A stretch of DNA of 64,000 nt from JAGQOZ01 sp041399205 (GTDB lineage Bacteria > Planctomycetota > Planctomycetia > Pirellulales > Pirellulaceae): assembly GCA_041399205.1 (NCBI GenBank), contig JAWKTK010000018.1, forward strand, positions 1-64,000, in the 5' to 3' direction. The position numbers and the translations under genes are program-made. Below, piece by piece: positions 1 through 11,282 of this stretch. How positions within the stretch are numbered: position 1 is the stretch's first letter; every line of letters starts with the position of its first letter. The notes under the pieces were generated by a model that was not told where the DNA came from, did no database searches, and saw only the letters and a list, made by a program, of their open reading frames with translations.

Positions 1-1576
1 AGATTTTCCAGCATGCGTACCGCTGCGTCCTGCTGTTCCCATTGCGAATGAACTCGTTGAAAGTCGCGTTCCATCTGTAGATTTCTGAGCGTTGCCAAGG
101 CGGTGCCGGGCGAGACGCCTTGTCCTGGTTCGATCATCACGTCGTCCAGTTCTCCGGCAACGGCAACAAAGATGTCGTGCTTGTCCGTTGGCTGCAGCAC
201 GGCTGGGCAATAAACGGCATCGGGCCATGGAATCAACAGGAAGATGACAAACAGCAGGCAGGCAACCACGGTTCCTGCAATGTTTTTGCCGCGAAACGAC
301 GACGATCGACCAGGCGTGGTGACGTACTTGGTGGAGGCGATCATCATGGGAGCGAACATGCCAATCAGCGTAAAACCGATCAGCGGTTGTGCCAGCGAAC
401 CGAAGTTGCGGATTCGCAAGAATTGGACCACCAACATCAAAATGCCGAAGACCACCAAACAGCGATAGGCGCGAGACGCAAGGTAGTACGTGAAGAAGCC
501 GGTTCGTTGCCACGACGAGACTTCCAGGTCGGCATAGTCCTTGATTCCCAAACACAAGCGACGCAGCCACGCCAAGGTGACTTCGGTAGAACGTTGCGCC
601 AGATTGGGAGCTTCCAGCAGATCGGACAAAATGTAATAGCCGTCGTAGCGCAGCAGCGGGTTCGCATTGAACACCACGGTACTGAGCGAACAGACCGCGA
701 TCACTCGCAAGCTAAAAAAATGGAGCCAGCCATATTCCGTATTCCACCACACGAACGTGGCTAACGAAGCCAGCACTACTTCGGTTGCCATGCCCGCCGC
801 TCCCACCATCGCTCGCTGCCAGCGACTCGGCAGCAGCCAGCTGTCTGAAGTGTCACAATACAATGCCGGCGTGAAGACCAGCAGCATAAAGCCAATCTGA
901 TGACATTCGCCGCCAAAATATTTGCAAGTCAAGGCGTGTCCCAGTTCGTGCAACACTTTAGTAAAGCTGAGCACCAGCATCATCACCAGCAAACTTTCGG
1001 GCGTCATCATTTGCTGCAAGTTGGGAATGCGTTGCGCGAATGCTTTCCACTGAATGATCACCAGCCCCGCGGCGGAAAGGACCAATGCCAAACACATCAA
1101 GAGAAAAAACGGGTGAAACATCCAACGGACGTACGGCAGGACACGATCTTCAGAAAGCGGTCTGGATCAATGCCGCCTAGTGCGCAAGAACAGCAGGTTG
1201 GAAAACGTAGACAACCACTTTTGCCGCTGCTTCTTACGAGCCGTTGCAGCAATTGCTCGCCTTGTCCGGCGACTTCACCCAAGACGAGTCCTTGTTCGTG
1301 GAACCGATGCAGAAGCGATTGGATATCCTGGGCCGTGATTCGCTGATTCGGATACGTTCGTTTATAGGCTTCCTGTAATTGCTCGAGACTTCGATGTCCG
1401 TCTAGTCTTTCCAGGACAAAGTATTCGTCTGGTCGCATGCGAATATAATTCGCCGCAATGGGATCTTTCAGGACCAAGCACGGTTCGCCTTGATGCGTTA
1501 CCTGGACCACTTCCAGGTCGGACCGGCGAACCAACCGCACGCTGTCGATCTTGGGTGTTCGCATCGAACCGCTCAT
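1..1576 (-). CDS. PqqD-M50-HlyD type membrane metalloprotease, partial and frameshifted
   Basis: Runs off the left edge, so the C-terminus is missing. Domain order: a PqqD-like winged-helix N-terminus (about residues 10-100, ending HEQGLVLGE), then a multi-helix membrane region with the zinc motif HELGH at 950-936 and the site-2-protease motif NANPLLRYDGYY near 672-637, then further helices and a HlyD/biotinyl-lipoyl-like segment (VAVAGELDDVMIEPGQGV) at the left edge. The M50 family cleaves within membranes; in peptide-export clusters it sits beside HlyD adaptors, so export or processing is the inferred role. The ATG at 1576 overlaps the upstream HlyD stop as ATGA, which indicates translational coupling and fixes the start. 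The reading frame breaks between 1250 and 1130: the segments ARKKQRQKWLSTFSN, GIDPDRFLK and LPYVRWMFHPFF lie in alternating frames although together they match the family. I read these as indel errors. Confidence 0.8.
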
Positions 1577-3525
1577 GGTTTGTCTGCCGATTCTGCCTGC
1601 CATTCGGGAAGGCGAAACAGAATTTTCTGGTGCACAAAACGCATGACGTCGCGGAACCAAACCTTCGCCAAATTCGATTTGCCGCACTGTATCCGAGCTC
1701 GAACGTCGGCTCCGGTACGCAGCAATGCGTCTTCCAGGTCCAATGGTTGGGCAATAACTTGGACCACGGTCTGGTCGTCTTGATTAACCGAAGCCGCTTG
1801 GGCAATGCGAGTGATCTTGGCGAGTTGTTTGTGCTCTGGTCGAGTGCCCAAGATGAATTCCACGTTCAAGTCGGGTGACTGTTTGGCTGCAGACAAGACT
1901 GGGCCCACGTTATGGTCCGCCAGTTCCAATTCCAATTGCCACGGACCGTTTGGATTGACAATGGTCAGCAACTCTTGGCCTCGTTGCACCGGCCTGCCGT
2001 CCAGCAGTTGCTGAACATCCCAGGTGGCAATTTCGCCGTCGATGGGGCTGCGAACTTGCAGTTCGTCTTGCTGTTGCTGGACCAATTGATGTTGTCGCTG
2101 GAGGTGTTCAATTTCAAGCACCAGTTGAGCTTCTTCGCTGGCCAATTGGTTGTCTCGCCGCACGGCGTCTGCGTCGGTTCGGTTGGGAGCCAGCCGAGTG
2201 GCTTTGATGCTAGTTAGTTTTTGCGAAGCCGTTTGGACTTGGCCCAACAGTTCGTCTGCTTGTCGTTCGAGTTCCGCGTTTTGCAATGTGACCAACACGT
2301 CACCGGCGCGAACGGTATCGCCGTGTTGGACAAGCACATTCGCGACGGTTCCTTCGGTTCGAACAAAGACGTGTCGCTGTTGGCTGGGTTGCAGACTTCC
2401 AGACGCTTCCATCTCCAAGTCCGTAGGAATGACAAACAATGCCGCAATCAGTCCGGCTACTGCGATGGTGGTCGCCAACGTTTTCCAGCGATACGCTTGG
2501 CTCAACAGCTTTCCAATGGTTTTCCAAATAGGCAATAGGAAAACCTGACTATGCTCCAGCGAATTGGTCAAACCCAGTTCGGCGTCGTCCTGCACGGCTT
2601 GCAGATGCTGCAGCGAATCCGCTCGGACATGTTCTATTTGAATCCATTCGGTCACCAAGGCACCGATGATCGGACCGGTTGCATCTGCCTTGTGGCGACG
2701 GTGCAGTGGCTGGATTACCAGCTTGCGGATATGAGCCAGGTCCAGGTATTCCTGTAAAGCAGTTTCCAGCTGAGGAGCCAGTTCTTCGTTGGACGGGTAC
2801 AGAAATGGTTGTTCGTTCACCAAGGCTTTTTGGACCAGCGTGCGTAGGCAGCGAACCAGCGCCGCGCGATGTTGTATTTCCGATTGTCCGCTGACTGCTT
2901 CGACCTTGTATCGTTTGCCTTTTTTCAACAGCACGGCCGAACGATCCGCCTGCACCAAACGACGGCCTTCGTTGGCGATGTTGTACGCGGTTTGACGAAC
3001 ATTCAATCCGTGGTGAAATGTCGATAAAGAAACAGTGGTTGTCGCTGACGAATGTTTACCTAATGACAAGCGATCAGCGGTTTGAATGGCCAACAGTTTC
3101 AGTGTGCGTAGGTAGGCCAGCTTCAACGAACTTACTTGTTGATCATCCACCTGCACCAAGAAACAGGCCGTCGGTTTGTCATTCGCAACGACGGGCGCAA
3201 TCAGTACTGAATGTTGCGATGCAAACGGACTGGGACGCAGCGACGCATTGGTATGGGCCGCCGACAACACTTGATTTGCCAACGCGTGCCATGTTTCCAG
3301 CGTATCCACAGGAATCTCGGTTCCCGCGAAGCACAATTCGTGATCTTCGTTCTGATAGGCAATGCGAACGTGCGTTACGTCCAAGCGGTCTTCGACCAGT
3401 TCGCACAGCGACTGAAAGTACGAATGGATTTGTTGCGAATCCGCCTGCTGGGGCAAACGAACCGCGCGTGCGTTTTCTAAGAATCCGAGCGGATCAAAGG
3501 GAGTGGGATTGGAAGCCAGAGCCAT
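1573..3525 (-). CDS. GAF-domain HlyD-family membrane fusion/adaptor protein
   Basis: 650 residues, intact. The first ~320 residues form two GAF-like cytoplasmic modules (about 25-155 and 165-310). A single transmembrane helix follows near 350-370 (ATTIAVAGLIAALFVIP). Next comes a HlyD/RND-adaptor region: first lipoyl half (EGTVANVLVQHGDTVRAGD), a Gln-rich coiled coil (about 430-495), second lipoyl half (RSPIDGEIATWDVQQLLDGR) and a beta-barrel end. HlyD proteins bridge an inner-membrane transporter to an outer-membrane channel. A GAF sensor fused to the cytoplasmic side suggests ligand- or redox-gated activity, which is inference. It overlaps the M50 gene downstream (ATGA), and 167 bp separate it from the giant-protein gene upstream. 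No good Shine-Dalgarno precedes the ATG. No TolC-like channel is visible in the window. Confidence 0.85.
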   Translation of the reverse strand: MALASNPTPFDPLGFLENARAVRLPQQADSQQIHSYFQSLCELVEDRLDVTHVRIAYQNEDHELCFAGTEIPVDTLETWHALANQVLSAAHTNASLRPSPFASQHSVLIAPVVANDKPTACFLVQVDDQQVSSLKLAYLRTLKLLAIQTADRLSLGKHSSATTTVSLSTFHHGLNVRQTAYNIANEGRRLVQADRSAVLLKKGKRYKVEAVSGQSEIQHRAALVRCLRTLVQKALVNEQPFLYPSNEELAPQLETALQEYLDLAHIRKLVIQPLHRRHKADATGPIIGALVTEWIQIEHVRADSLQHLQAVQDDAELGLTNSLEHSQVFLLPIWKTIGKLLSQAYRWKTLATTIAVAGLIAALFVIPTDLEMEASGSLQPSQQRHVFVRTEGTVANVLVQHGDTVRAGDVLVTLQNAELERQADELLGQVQTASQKLTSIKATRLAPNRTDADAVRRDNQLASEEAQLVLEIEHLQRQHQLVQQQQDELQVRSPIDGEIATWDVQQLLDGRPVQRGQELLTIVNPNGPWQLELELADHNVGPVLSAAKQSPDLNVEFILGTRPEHKQLAKITRIAQAASVNQDDQTVVQVIAQPLDLEDALLRTGADVRARIQCGKSNLAKVWFRDVMRFVHQKILFRLPEWQAESADKP

Positions 3526-3692
3526 GAAAGAACCACATCACAAAGAGAATTGAGCGGGATTCATTCCATGGTAATTGCACAGATTGTCCGCCCCGCGTCA
3601 CGATTGCGAAACGATAGCGTTGTCCACGCATCTGATGTCCGGTTGCATTGATCGCGCGGAATTTGCCGACCAAGAGGCCGTGTCAATCTTGC

Positions 3693-6600
3693 TTACCGAC
3701 TTCCAAGCAGCAGGCTCACGCCTTGGCAGATGGCGACGATGAACAGCAGCGCGGCTAGGCCGGGAAAAACGATTGCCAACGGCAGTGAAACCATGGCCAG
3801 TGTGAACCACACGCCCGCTTTATGACCTTGATTGCCCATCAAATCAATCCAGCCTCGGCGCCCAGCGATTAGCAGTGCGAACCCGACGATCGCAAATACT
3901 CCGGCGGTTTGGCCGCGGTGGACCAGTTGCTGCGAATAATGCCTGGCCGTCAAACTGGCCGAACCTCGCGACGTCCGAAAACGAAACACGCGTCCGTCGG
4001 TGGGAACTTCAAAATCGAGACTAGCCATGCCCGCTCCGGCCAAGAACGGCGAATTCACCGGCGTTGCGGCGATTGACAAACTCGATTCGCTCGTCTCCTG
4101 TACTGGCGAGTCCATTAAGGCCGTATTGCTTTCCAGTTGCGATTGTGGTTCTCCAAATGCATTTTCGAAAAAAAGTTCGCGGCCCGAATCAACGGCAGGA
4201 CTGGTCGGCTTGCCAGCAGATGGTCGCGACGATGGCTCCATTTGGTCGTACCGAAACTTCGCGGCTCCTTCTTTGTCAAACGCCTTGCTGCGCTGTCCCA
4301 TTTGCACTCGGCTTCCTTTCGTTCGGCCTTCTTCCACCGAATTCACGTCCTTGTTCAAGGCGGCCGTTTCACCCTTGAATGAGCCAGCTGCGTCAAGTTC
4401 ATTTAGTGCTCGATCTTTCGCAGACGAAGCTGGATCGACGGCAAAATTGTACGCCAGTGATTGCAGTTGATTTCCGGAAACGGTATTCGACTGATCCAGA
4501 AAATAATTATTCAAGAAGTCTCGATTATCGTTCGCTCCTTCTAGTTCGACTTGCTGCACGGCTTGTTCCAGTTGCTTTAGCTCTTCCGTCTCGACGCCCT
4601 GTCCCGCCTTGCGACTTGCTCTGGCCGCCAGCAATTCGTTCTTGGCTTTTTCCAGCATCACTCGGCTATTACTCTGCACGCCGCGAATGATCCAAGACAA
4701 ACGTTCTCGTTTATAGTTGGATTGCTGTTCCTGCAGGATCTGCTCGTTCGCCACGGGCGTCATATCACTGGAGAAGTCGAACCAATGTTGTTCTTCTGGC
4801 AAGTAGAGTCGCACTTGATTTTCTTCTACGGCCACGCCCGCCGTTTGAACAAAGGGGAACGCAACGGTCGAAAGCAAACTCCACGTGTCCATTTGACCGC
4901 CATACTTGATGGTCACTTGATATGTATCCAAGCCTTGCGAACCGACCAGCGGAATTCGAATCTGACCGTTGGCTGCGCGAGCCGGCTTCACAGGTTGCTG
5001 AGCCACATACGCGGTCCAGAGTTGCCCGCCGTCGGGAAGTTGTATGTCCAAGAACTGTTCGGTGAAGTTATCCACAAAGAAAATCTGCTGGCCTCGATAA
5101 GCTCCATGCTGATCTACAACCAGTGTACATTCTGCTAGTGAAATACGAGCACCCACGGTTTCCACTTGGGCGCGTCGAGCGGTCTTGATGGTTAGTTTGG
5201 CAGCATCGGTTTGATTCGGTTCCACCAGATAGGCTTGCGTGAGATGTTCACCCAAAGTTTCGGCTAAGGTTCGCCACTGCTGTTGTTGTTCCGACAACGC
5301 ATTCAAGCTAACTACCTGTTCCACCACTACTTCGTCTCGTCCGGCACTTTCCAATGTCACAAACTGCTGCAAAATATCAGCATCACTGATCGTCGGAATG
5401 GCCACTTCTTGAGCTTCGTCCGTCAACAATCGGTCTCGCAACACCAGCACGCGATAGTTGCCAATCACCGCGTCCTGCAAGGTCAGGGTTACCTGAATTC
5501 GCCCATTGGGAAGCGTGACAGTTTGCTGAGAACGAACCAGCGGAGCTTGAATTTTCGCTTGTTCAAAGCCAGCGGGCAGTTCAAAGCGAATCTGACGCAC
5601 GCCGGCGTCCAAGATGTCGTAGTCCAGCAGAATGGTCTCTTCAAACGTCCGCAAGGTTACTCGAAAATTGCTGATCGTCCGGCAATGAATCGTGGCCGTC
5701 TTGGGCGCTAAACGAACCGTAGCGTTGAACAACGGCGAATCCGACGCCAACACCAGCGAAGCTAGTTTTCGTTGAGCTTGATTCAACCAGCTTGACGCCT
5801 GATCCAGCAACGTTGTTTGGCAATTCTGTAGCGAAACCGCTTGCACTGCGTAGCTGGGATCACACTGCACGACAGTGGTTGTCGAATGCTTGTCGGCATT
5901 CAACACGGTCATGCGGGGAACGGAAATATCTGCGGTCAGATCGTCCGGTGCCGTTAATTCGCCGGTGATCACCAAGCTGGCGTGCCCCAAGAATCCTTCG
6001 GACAGCACAATGAACGCTCGTCGCCCTTGAGGCGAATCCGCCACAGACCACTGGCAAGACGTAGAGCAAGAAATGTCGGTGACACGCAAGTTTGCCGGCA
6101 GTTCTAATTCCAACTGAAACAAGGCAGACGTCGTATTCAGTACAACTTCGGCTTCCCATCCCAAGCGATGTTGATCGATTCGAAAGATAGACCGCACGTC
6201 GGCGGAAAGCTTGGGCGTAGTGCGTTCGATTCGCAATCGAAGCAGATCGTTTGCATCCACAAATCGCCACGCCTGATAGGGCTTGACGGGTATCGGTTCG
6301 CCCCAGTTCTTGCTGATGGTTTCCGGAAATTCCGCTCGAACCATTCCGTTTGCCGCCACCGTCTGCGCGTCGAGCCATTCGCTGCGTAGTAAGGCCAATC
6401 GTCCGTTGTGCAACATCGCACCTTCCACTTGCACATTGGGCAATTCCAAATCGGTTGTACTGGCGTCCATGCGTTCCCAGCGCTGCAGATCCAGCGAGAT
6501 GGTCTGAGTATTAGAAACCATCTGCAGCAAATCCACTTCCAGTTGGCCGCCCGATTCTTCGGTCTGTCGCCATGACTTCAAGTTGTCTGTTTCAACCGCT

Positions 6601-7631
6601 TGAACAACAAAACCTTCCGGAATGATGAATCGAAAGGAGTCTCGTTGCGTTCGAGAAAATTCCAGCTGAAACTTCCAGCGAGCGGTCACGCCTTTCTGCA
6701 GAATCCAAATGGCGGCGTCCGATTCGGCGGTCAAGGTCAGATCCACAGCGCTTTGGGTCACCGCTGGCCGCCAACGAAAGGCGAACCGCCCGCCGTCCGT
6801 CCACGCTGATTCGATCTGTTGCTGGGCATCGGTCGTTTCTAACGAATCAGCTCCGGCTAGACCTTCCAAGCGAACTTCCGTTGACGCTTCGGGAACTTCC
6901 ACCACCACGTTCCCCAGCGGCAGATGCGGAAGGGTTCCGGTTGCTTGACGCCAGCCACCTTGCCGCGTCACGGGAAAGTGAATGGTCAACTGCAGTTCAT
7001 ACGTTCCGGCCTGCTCCAAGTGCAAGACGGCTAACGGAGCGAGGTCGCGATTGTCGACCAATAATGTCTGTTGGGTCGGAGACGATTGGACGGCCTGCTG
7101 ATGCGGTTCGGGCTGCGGAACAACAAATTGCATGTTGCTGGGCTTACCATTTACCGTGGCACTGCCCAACACGCCGTTGCTCAATTGCAGCGGCACGGTC
7201 GTTCGACCATCATGCAACGCCTGAATCACGATTGTGCCTTGCATCGTGAGCGAATCGGAATTTTCCAAAATCGTTTTCCACGTCGCACTGGCGAAGGAAA
7301 AATCGTGTGGAAACTTGTTCTTTTCTGGTTCGTCCAACGGATGAGCCAGTTGCCACAGCCGTTGATATTCTGCATACGGTACCAGGACCTGCCGAGCTTG
7401 ATTGGCGCTGGTGATGGGCTCGTCAGCGTCGTACGGAATAATGACGGCGTCCGTGGGCACGGTCAAAGGCGGCAACGGCTCATCAATCCGCACGGTCACC
7501 GGGCCTAGATCTGCCTCCTGCGCCGACGCGATGGATGGATCCAACGCGGCGGTCAAAATCAACAGCAAAATCAATGTCGTCGTGACTTGAGTCGAAACCG
7601 GGTTGGCCCTTCCAGCAGGTTTTGTCACCAT
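3693..7631 (-). CDS. Giant secreted/membrane protein, paralogue C (unknown function)
   Basis: About 1312 residues and uninterrupted. The ATG at 7631 gives a plausible signal peptide (TLILLLILTAALDPSIASAQ); an in-frame upstream extension to 7733 lacks one. After the leader comes a proline-rich stretch and then the motif VPYAEYQRLWQLAHP, shared with the two upstream paralogues. The body is predicted beta-rich, with repeated modules of the form Y-x-I...QL-x-LxLP. A C-terminal module reads LPDGGQLWTAYVAQQPVKP. Then follow a coiled-coil/low-complexity region (about 960-1200, Gln/Glu/Ser-rich) and three C-terminal hydrophobic helices. I recognise no catalytic motif and no named family. It is the last of three tandem paralogues and precedes the GAF-HlyD/M50 pair. 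The topology suggests a large extracytoplasmic beta-sandwich protein anchored at its C-terminus. Confidence 0.8.
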   Translation of the reverse strand: MVTKPAGRANPVSTQVTTTLILLLILTAALDPSIASAQEADLGPVTVRIDEPLPPLTVPTDAVIIPYDADEPITSANQARQVLVPYAEYQRLWQLAHPLDEPEKNKFPHDFSFASATWKTILENSDSLTMQGTIVIQALHDGRTTVPLQLSNGVLGSATVNGKPSNMQFVVPQPEPHQQAVQSSPTQQTLLVDNRDLAPLAVLHLEQAGTYELQLTIHFPVTRQGGWRQATGTLPHLPLGNVVVEVPEASTEVRLEGLAGADSLETTDAQQQIESAWTDGGRFAFRWRPAVTQSAVDLTLTAESDAAIWILQKGVTARWKFQLEFSRTQRDSFRFIIPEGFVVQAVETDNLKSWRQTEESGGQLEVDLLQMVSNTQTISLDLQRWERMDASTTDLELPNVQVEGAMLHNGRLALLRSEWLDAQTVAANGMVRAEFPETISKNWGEPIPVKPYQAWRFVDANDLLRLRIERTTPKLSADVRSIFRIDQHRLGWEAEVVLNTTSALFQLELELPANLRVTDISCSTSCQWSVADSPQGRRAFIVLSEGFLGHASLVITGELTAPDDLTADISVPRMTVLNADKHSTTTVVQCDPSYAVQAVSLQNCQTTLLDQASSWLNQAQRKLASLVLASDSPLFNATVRLAPKTATIHCRTISNFRVTLRTFEETILLDYDILDAGVRQIRFELPAGFEQAKIQAPLVRSQQTVTLPNGRIQVTLTLQDAVIGNYRVLVLRDRLLTDEAQEVAIPTISDADILQQFVTLESAGRDEVVVEQVVSLNALSEQQQQWRTLAETLGEHLTQAYLVEPNQTDAAKLTIKTARRAQVETVGARISLAECTLVVDQHGAYRGQQIFFVDNFTEQFLDIQLPDGGQLWTAYVAQQPVKPARAANGQIRIPLVGSQGLDTYQVTIKYGGQMDTWSLLSTVAFPFVQTAGVAVEENQVRLYLPEEQHWFDFSSDMTPVANEQILQEQQSNYKRERLSWIIRGVQSNSRVMLEKAKNELLAARASRKAGQGVETEELKQLEQAVQQVELEGANDNRDFLNNYFLDQSNTVSGNQLQSLAYNFAVDPASSAKDRALNELDAAGSFKGETAALNKDVNSVEEGRTKGSRVQMGQRSKAFDKEGAAKFRYDQMEPSSRPSAGKPTSPAVDSGRELFFENAFGEPQSQLESNTALMDSPVQETSESSLSIAATPVNSPFLAGAGMASLDFEVPTDGRVFRFRTSRGSASLTARHYSQQLVHRGQTAGVFAIVGFALLIAGRRGWIDLMGNQGHKAGVWFTLAMVSLPLAIVFPGLAALLFIVAICQGVSLLLGSR

Positions 7632-7720
7632 GTTGCAATCGCCGTCAGCAACTTCCAGACGGACGAAGTCAGCCAGTAAACCGCCAAGAAAAACGCCGCC
7701 GACAGGAACAGATATTCCAT
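7625..7720 (-). CDS. Possible 31-residue single-pass membrane peptide
   Basis: ATG at 7720 to TGA at 7627-7625 encodes MEYLFLSAAFFLAVYWLTSS and then VWKLLTAIATW, essentially one hydrophobic helix. It sits between giant gene B (stop at 7753) and giant gene C (ATG at 7631) and overlaps the start of C by 7 bases, as in translational coupling. There is no convincing Shine-Dalgarno. Alternatively it is the true C-terminus of B reached by a frameshift, since B is already frameshifted nearby. I cannot tell which. Confidence 0.35.
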   Translation of the reverse strand: MEYLFLSAAFFLAVYWLTSSVWKLLTAIATW

Positions 7721-7752
7721 AATGCGTCGCCACGGTCCGGCGTCACCGCATG

Positions 7753-10700
7753 TCAAGTGATCCCGGACGCCAATATGCATAGCGCGGCCAACCAAACAAC
7801 AATCAGAAAACGGCGACGGCGAATGGCCCACGCGCCGACGGCAACCACGACAGCGTAATGCTCATCGCCAGCCAGATTGCCCGAACCTGATCCACCAGCG
7901 TTAGACGCAATGTCGGTTGCTGGTCGAAACTGCGAAACTGGATCACTTGACCTTCCGTTGTCACGTCAATCGGCAAACTTCGCAGACCTTGCATCACCCA
8001 GGTGCGAGCTGCATCGCGCGTGTCTGAAGTCGATTCGCCGCTTCCGGCGCGTCGACCGAAACCACTTTGCGGCTCGTTCGATTGTCGCCTGACTTCCGCG
8101 CCTGCAAAGTCCTGTTTGTCCACTTCGTCCGGAAATTCACGCTGAACGAATTCTGCTCCTTCGGCCGCTTGCGGCGAGTCTTCTTCTGCGAAGTCTGCAA
8201 CGGCGTTATCGGTAATCGCATCATCTGGCGCGTATTCCACCACAGAGCCAGCCTCGGATGCCGCGGCCATTCGCTGACGCACGGGTGACACAAAAAGTAT
8301 GCGCCACAGTTGTGTCAGCGGGCTGCCGTTCGGCTGTAGAAGCTGCTTGGTTGAGGCGTCGGATAACCGAGGTGACATGGTTCCGTCATAGCTAGCCACC
8401 TCGTAGTTTTCTGGAAACACAATTTGCCACGCCCAGCTGGCGACGGGAATTTCTTGGCGAGCCGCCTGGTCTTGATTCGGCAGCCACAGCTTAGGGACCT
8501 CCAATTCCACAGCGCCGGCAAATGGAAACGAAACGGAATCGGACCGATAGACAATTTGCAGATTGTAAGCCGTCTTGGTTGCGTTTAGCGGGATCAACAA
8601 TTGATCCGCCGAACGTTGAGGTTTAGCGGGCGATCCATTCACAAAGACGGACCACAACTCAGAACCGGTAGGCAGCTGCAGCTGGATTTGCCGTACTTTG
8701 GCCGTCATTTCGTATCGAACCGCCGTCACCGTATGGCCGCCGTTACTGGTAGAAATCACCGCCGCCGCTTTTTGGACCAACGCGGTGGGCAGCGAATAAA
8801 CATCAGGCCGAAAGACCGTTGCCGTGATGGGCTCCGCAGATTCCAAAAACGTGTAAGCAGCCAGAGTGCGTGTGTTTTGAGGTAGCGAACCGGCGGATTC
8901 GGTCATTTCGGCATAGTCAATCGAACGGTTGTCCGTGCGTAGCTGGACCAGCAAATCGGCTTCGCTGTGCACGGCAATGGAACCCGACTGGTATTCGACA
9001 TCTTCGGCCAGAATAATCGGCAACGTCCATTCGCCTAGCCGTACAGCCGACGACGTATCTTCCAAAGTCTCCGTCGTCTGCGACGAATCAGGCGGTGCGG
9101 ACATTTCCGCATTCGCAACATTAGTAGTGGACGTTAGTGGTTGTTCAAATTGCACTTGCAGCTGTAGCAAACCCTTGGCTGGCTGTTGCAGTTCGACCAC
9201 ATAGTTGCGTCGACCATCCGTGACGGGCTGTGGAATCACTTGCCGAACCGCTACGTCCCCGCGACCTGTGACACTGACTTCGTTGGGCACCGATGCGGGC
9301 AAAGAAAACACCAATTGCTTCACTTTGGCATTTTGAATGTCATAGGAAATCTGGTACGTCGCTTCCAACTTGGCCTGCTTCAACAATAAGAACGATGCAG
9401 ATTCTGCGGTAGCTCGAACTGCCTGACGCTGTACTTCGACCTGCAGTTGAAAGGGACGCGCGAGATATTCGAACGCTAGATCAGTCTGCACGTCTTGCAG
9501 GTTGAATTCTTGCTTGCGTTGCGAATCAAGCGGTCGCAGGGATTCAGTTGTTTGCGTCTCCACCTTCAAATCGGCGTCGGTTCGAATCGCCACGGCACCT
9601 CGATCCGTGGACGCTTCGGCGATGCGAAATTCCGGAAAACTCAGCGTTTGCGATTCCCACTCCTCCAGCCAACCATCCGGTTGCCAATCGGCTTGAAAGA
9701 AGATCTGGTAACGCTGGCCTGGTGGAATCCCTTGCGGCAATTTAATCTGCAAACGACGATCACCCGATGGATCGTGAAAGACTTCATATGGCAGCGGTTG
9801 ACCATCTCCGAAGCTGACCATCGACGTTCGCCATCCTGCCGGGACCAGCAAATTGCAGCCGAATATAGTTTCCGCTACAGGTGTCAGTAGAAAACCACCT
9901 TCCGCTTTCAATCGTTCATCGCCAATGGTCAACAGGATATTGCTGACCACGTTCACTCGAGCTTCCGGACGGCCAAACTCAGCCGACAGCGACTGCTGGA
10001 AAGACGGAGCGTAGAAAGCGGCCAATGCTTGTAGTTTGGGCGAGTTCGGATCTTGCTGACCGCTATCAATGCTGACTCTGTCGATCAACCACGCAACGTT
10101 CAGCGGCAACCAATTGGGACTTTCTAAACGCAATGTTTGCAATTCCACTTCCGGTAATAACGCTAACAAGAGGGTCGATTCGGCGGTGTCAATCGGTTCG
10201 ATTCCGCGAAACGTCCAATTCGCCAAGTCGACGGTGGGTCGTTCGGCAACTATGCGAATGTCGACCTTGCCCGAAACCGGACGACGAAATTCGATTTGCA
10301 AGGTCGAATGATCGTCACCTACCAACTGCCAGCGATTCAAGTCGCGATTTGCTACGCTTAAGATTTCCAATCCTGCCGGAACGCGAAACCCAATGGTCGG
10401 CAGTTCACCTCGAGCTACATCGATCGAGCAAGTGACGTAGTGCCGTTCATACGTACTGGTGATTTCGGCGGCCACTACCGATTCCGCCAGCGCTAACGAC
10501 CGGTCGTTGTTGTCTGTGCCATTCAATTTCCATCGATAGGTTTGCAAACCGGGGCGCTGTAGCACGGTGAATTCGGTGGTGTCACTGTCCGAATCATATC
10601 TACCCTGGGCAACCGTGGATGCCGTTGCGTTGCGAGGCTGAGAATTCTCGAAGCGGCCGCCAAGAGTGACACGCTATTGTCAACGGACAGTTCGACATTT

Positions 10701-11281
10701 CCTGCGATCTTGATTTTCGTTTGGCCGGTGGCGGCTGACGGTACAGCCAGTGTCAGCTGACGTTCCGCTCCGGCTGTTTCCACAGCGCGGACCGCCGAAA
10801 ACCGAAACGTGTGTTGGCCCACACCCTGCAGGATCAAGTGCAGCTGACTTGCATCATCTAGATAAAGTGAAGCCGGCTGGTCGTTCACTTCGGCTGTCTG
10901 GATGCTTAACGACTGACAAGGAAGTGTTACCACGTGCACTCCGGGTCGTCCCACGTCAAACACGACTTCGCCAGAAACGGCAGCTAGTCGTCCTTCAACT
11001 GTGATTTCGTAGTGACTGGACTGCCACGCCAGTACGTACGGCGCAATTTCCGCTTCCGACTTGTCAGCTTGTTCCGCCAAACGTTGATATTCGTCCGGCG
11101 TCAAGAACACATGCTGCGAATGGGACTGCAGAATGGCCTTCAGATCTTGCACCGGCACGAAGATTTCTCGTCGAGTGGTTTGGCCATGCAAGACCGCTGT
11201 CAGCATGAACCAACAAGAGAGGCAAGCGAGCCAGATGCGAGTCGTGCCGCACGAACTAGGGGAATACCAATGGCGAATCAT
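7753..11281 (-). CDS. Giant secreted/membrane protein, paralogue B (frameshifted)
   Basis: About 1175 codons read in pieces. The start ATG at 11281 has a strong Shine-Dalgarno (GGAGGA, 9 bases upstream) inside the end of gene A, one base after its stop. The leader RIWLACLSCWFMLTAVLHGQ is followed by EIFVPVQDLKAILQ and VFLTPDEYQRLAEQA, the degenerate paralogue motif. The body has the same beta modules as A and C (for example VTCSIDVARGELPTIGFRVP) and the C-terminal module LPTGSELWSVFVNGSPAKPQ. The reading frame breaks near 10650; continuity is clear because the other frame continues FENSQPRNATASTVAQGRYD. It breaks again near 7845, after which a C-terminal helix follows (RRRRFLIVVWLAALCILASG). 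No catalytic motif is seen. The spacing shows it is co-transcribed with gene A. Confidence 0.72.
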
Positions 11282-11282
11282 C

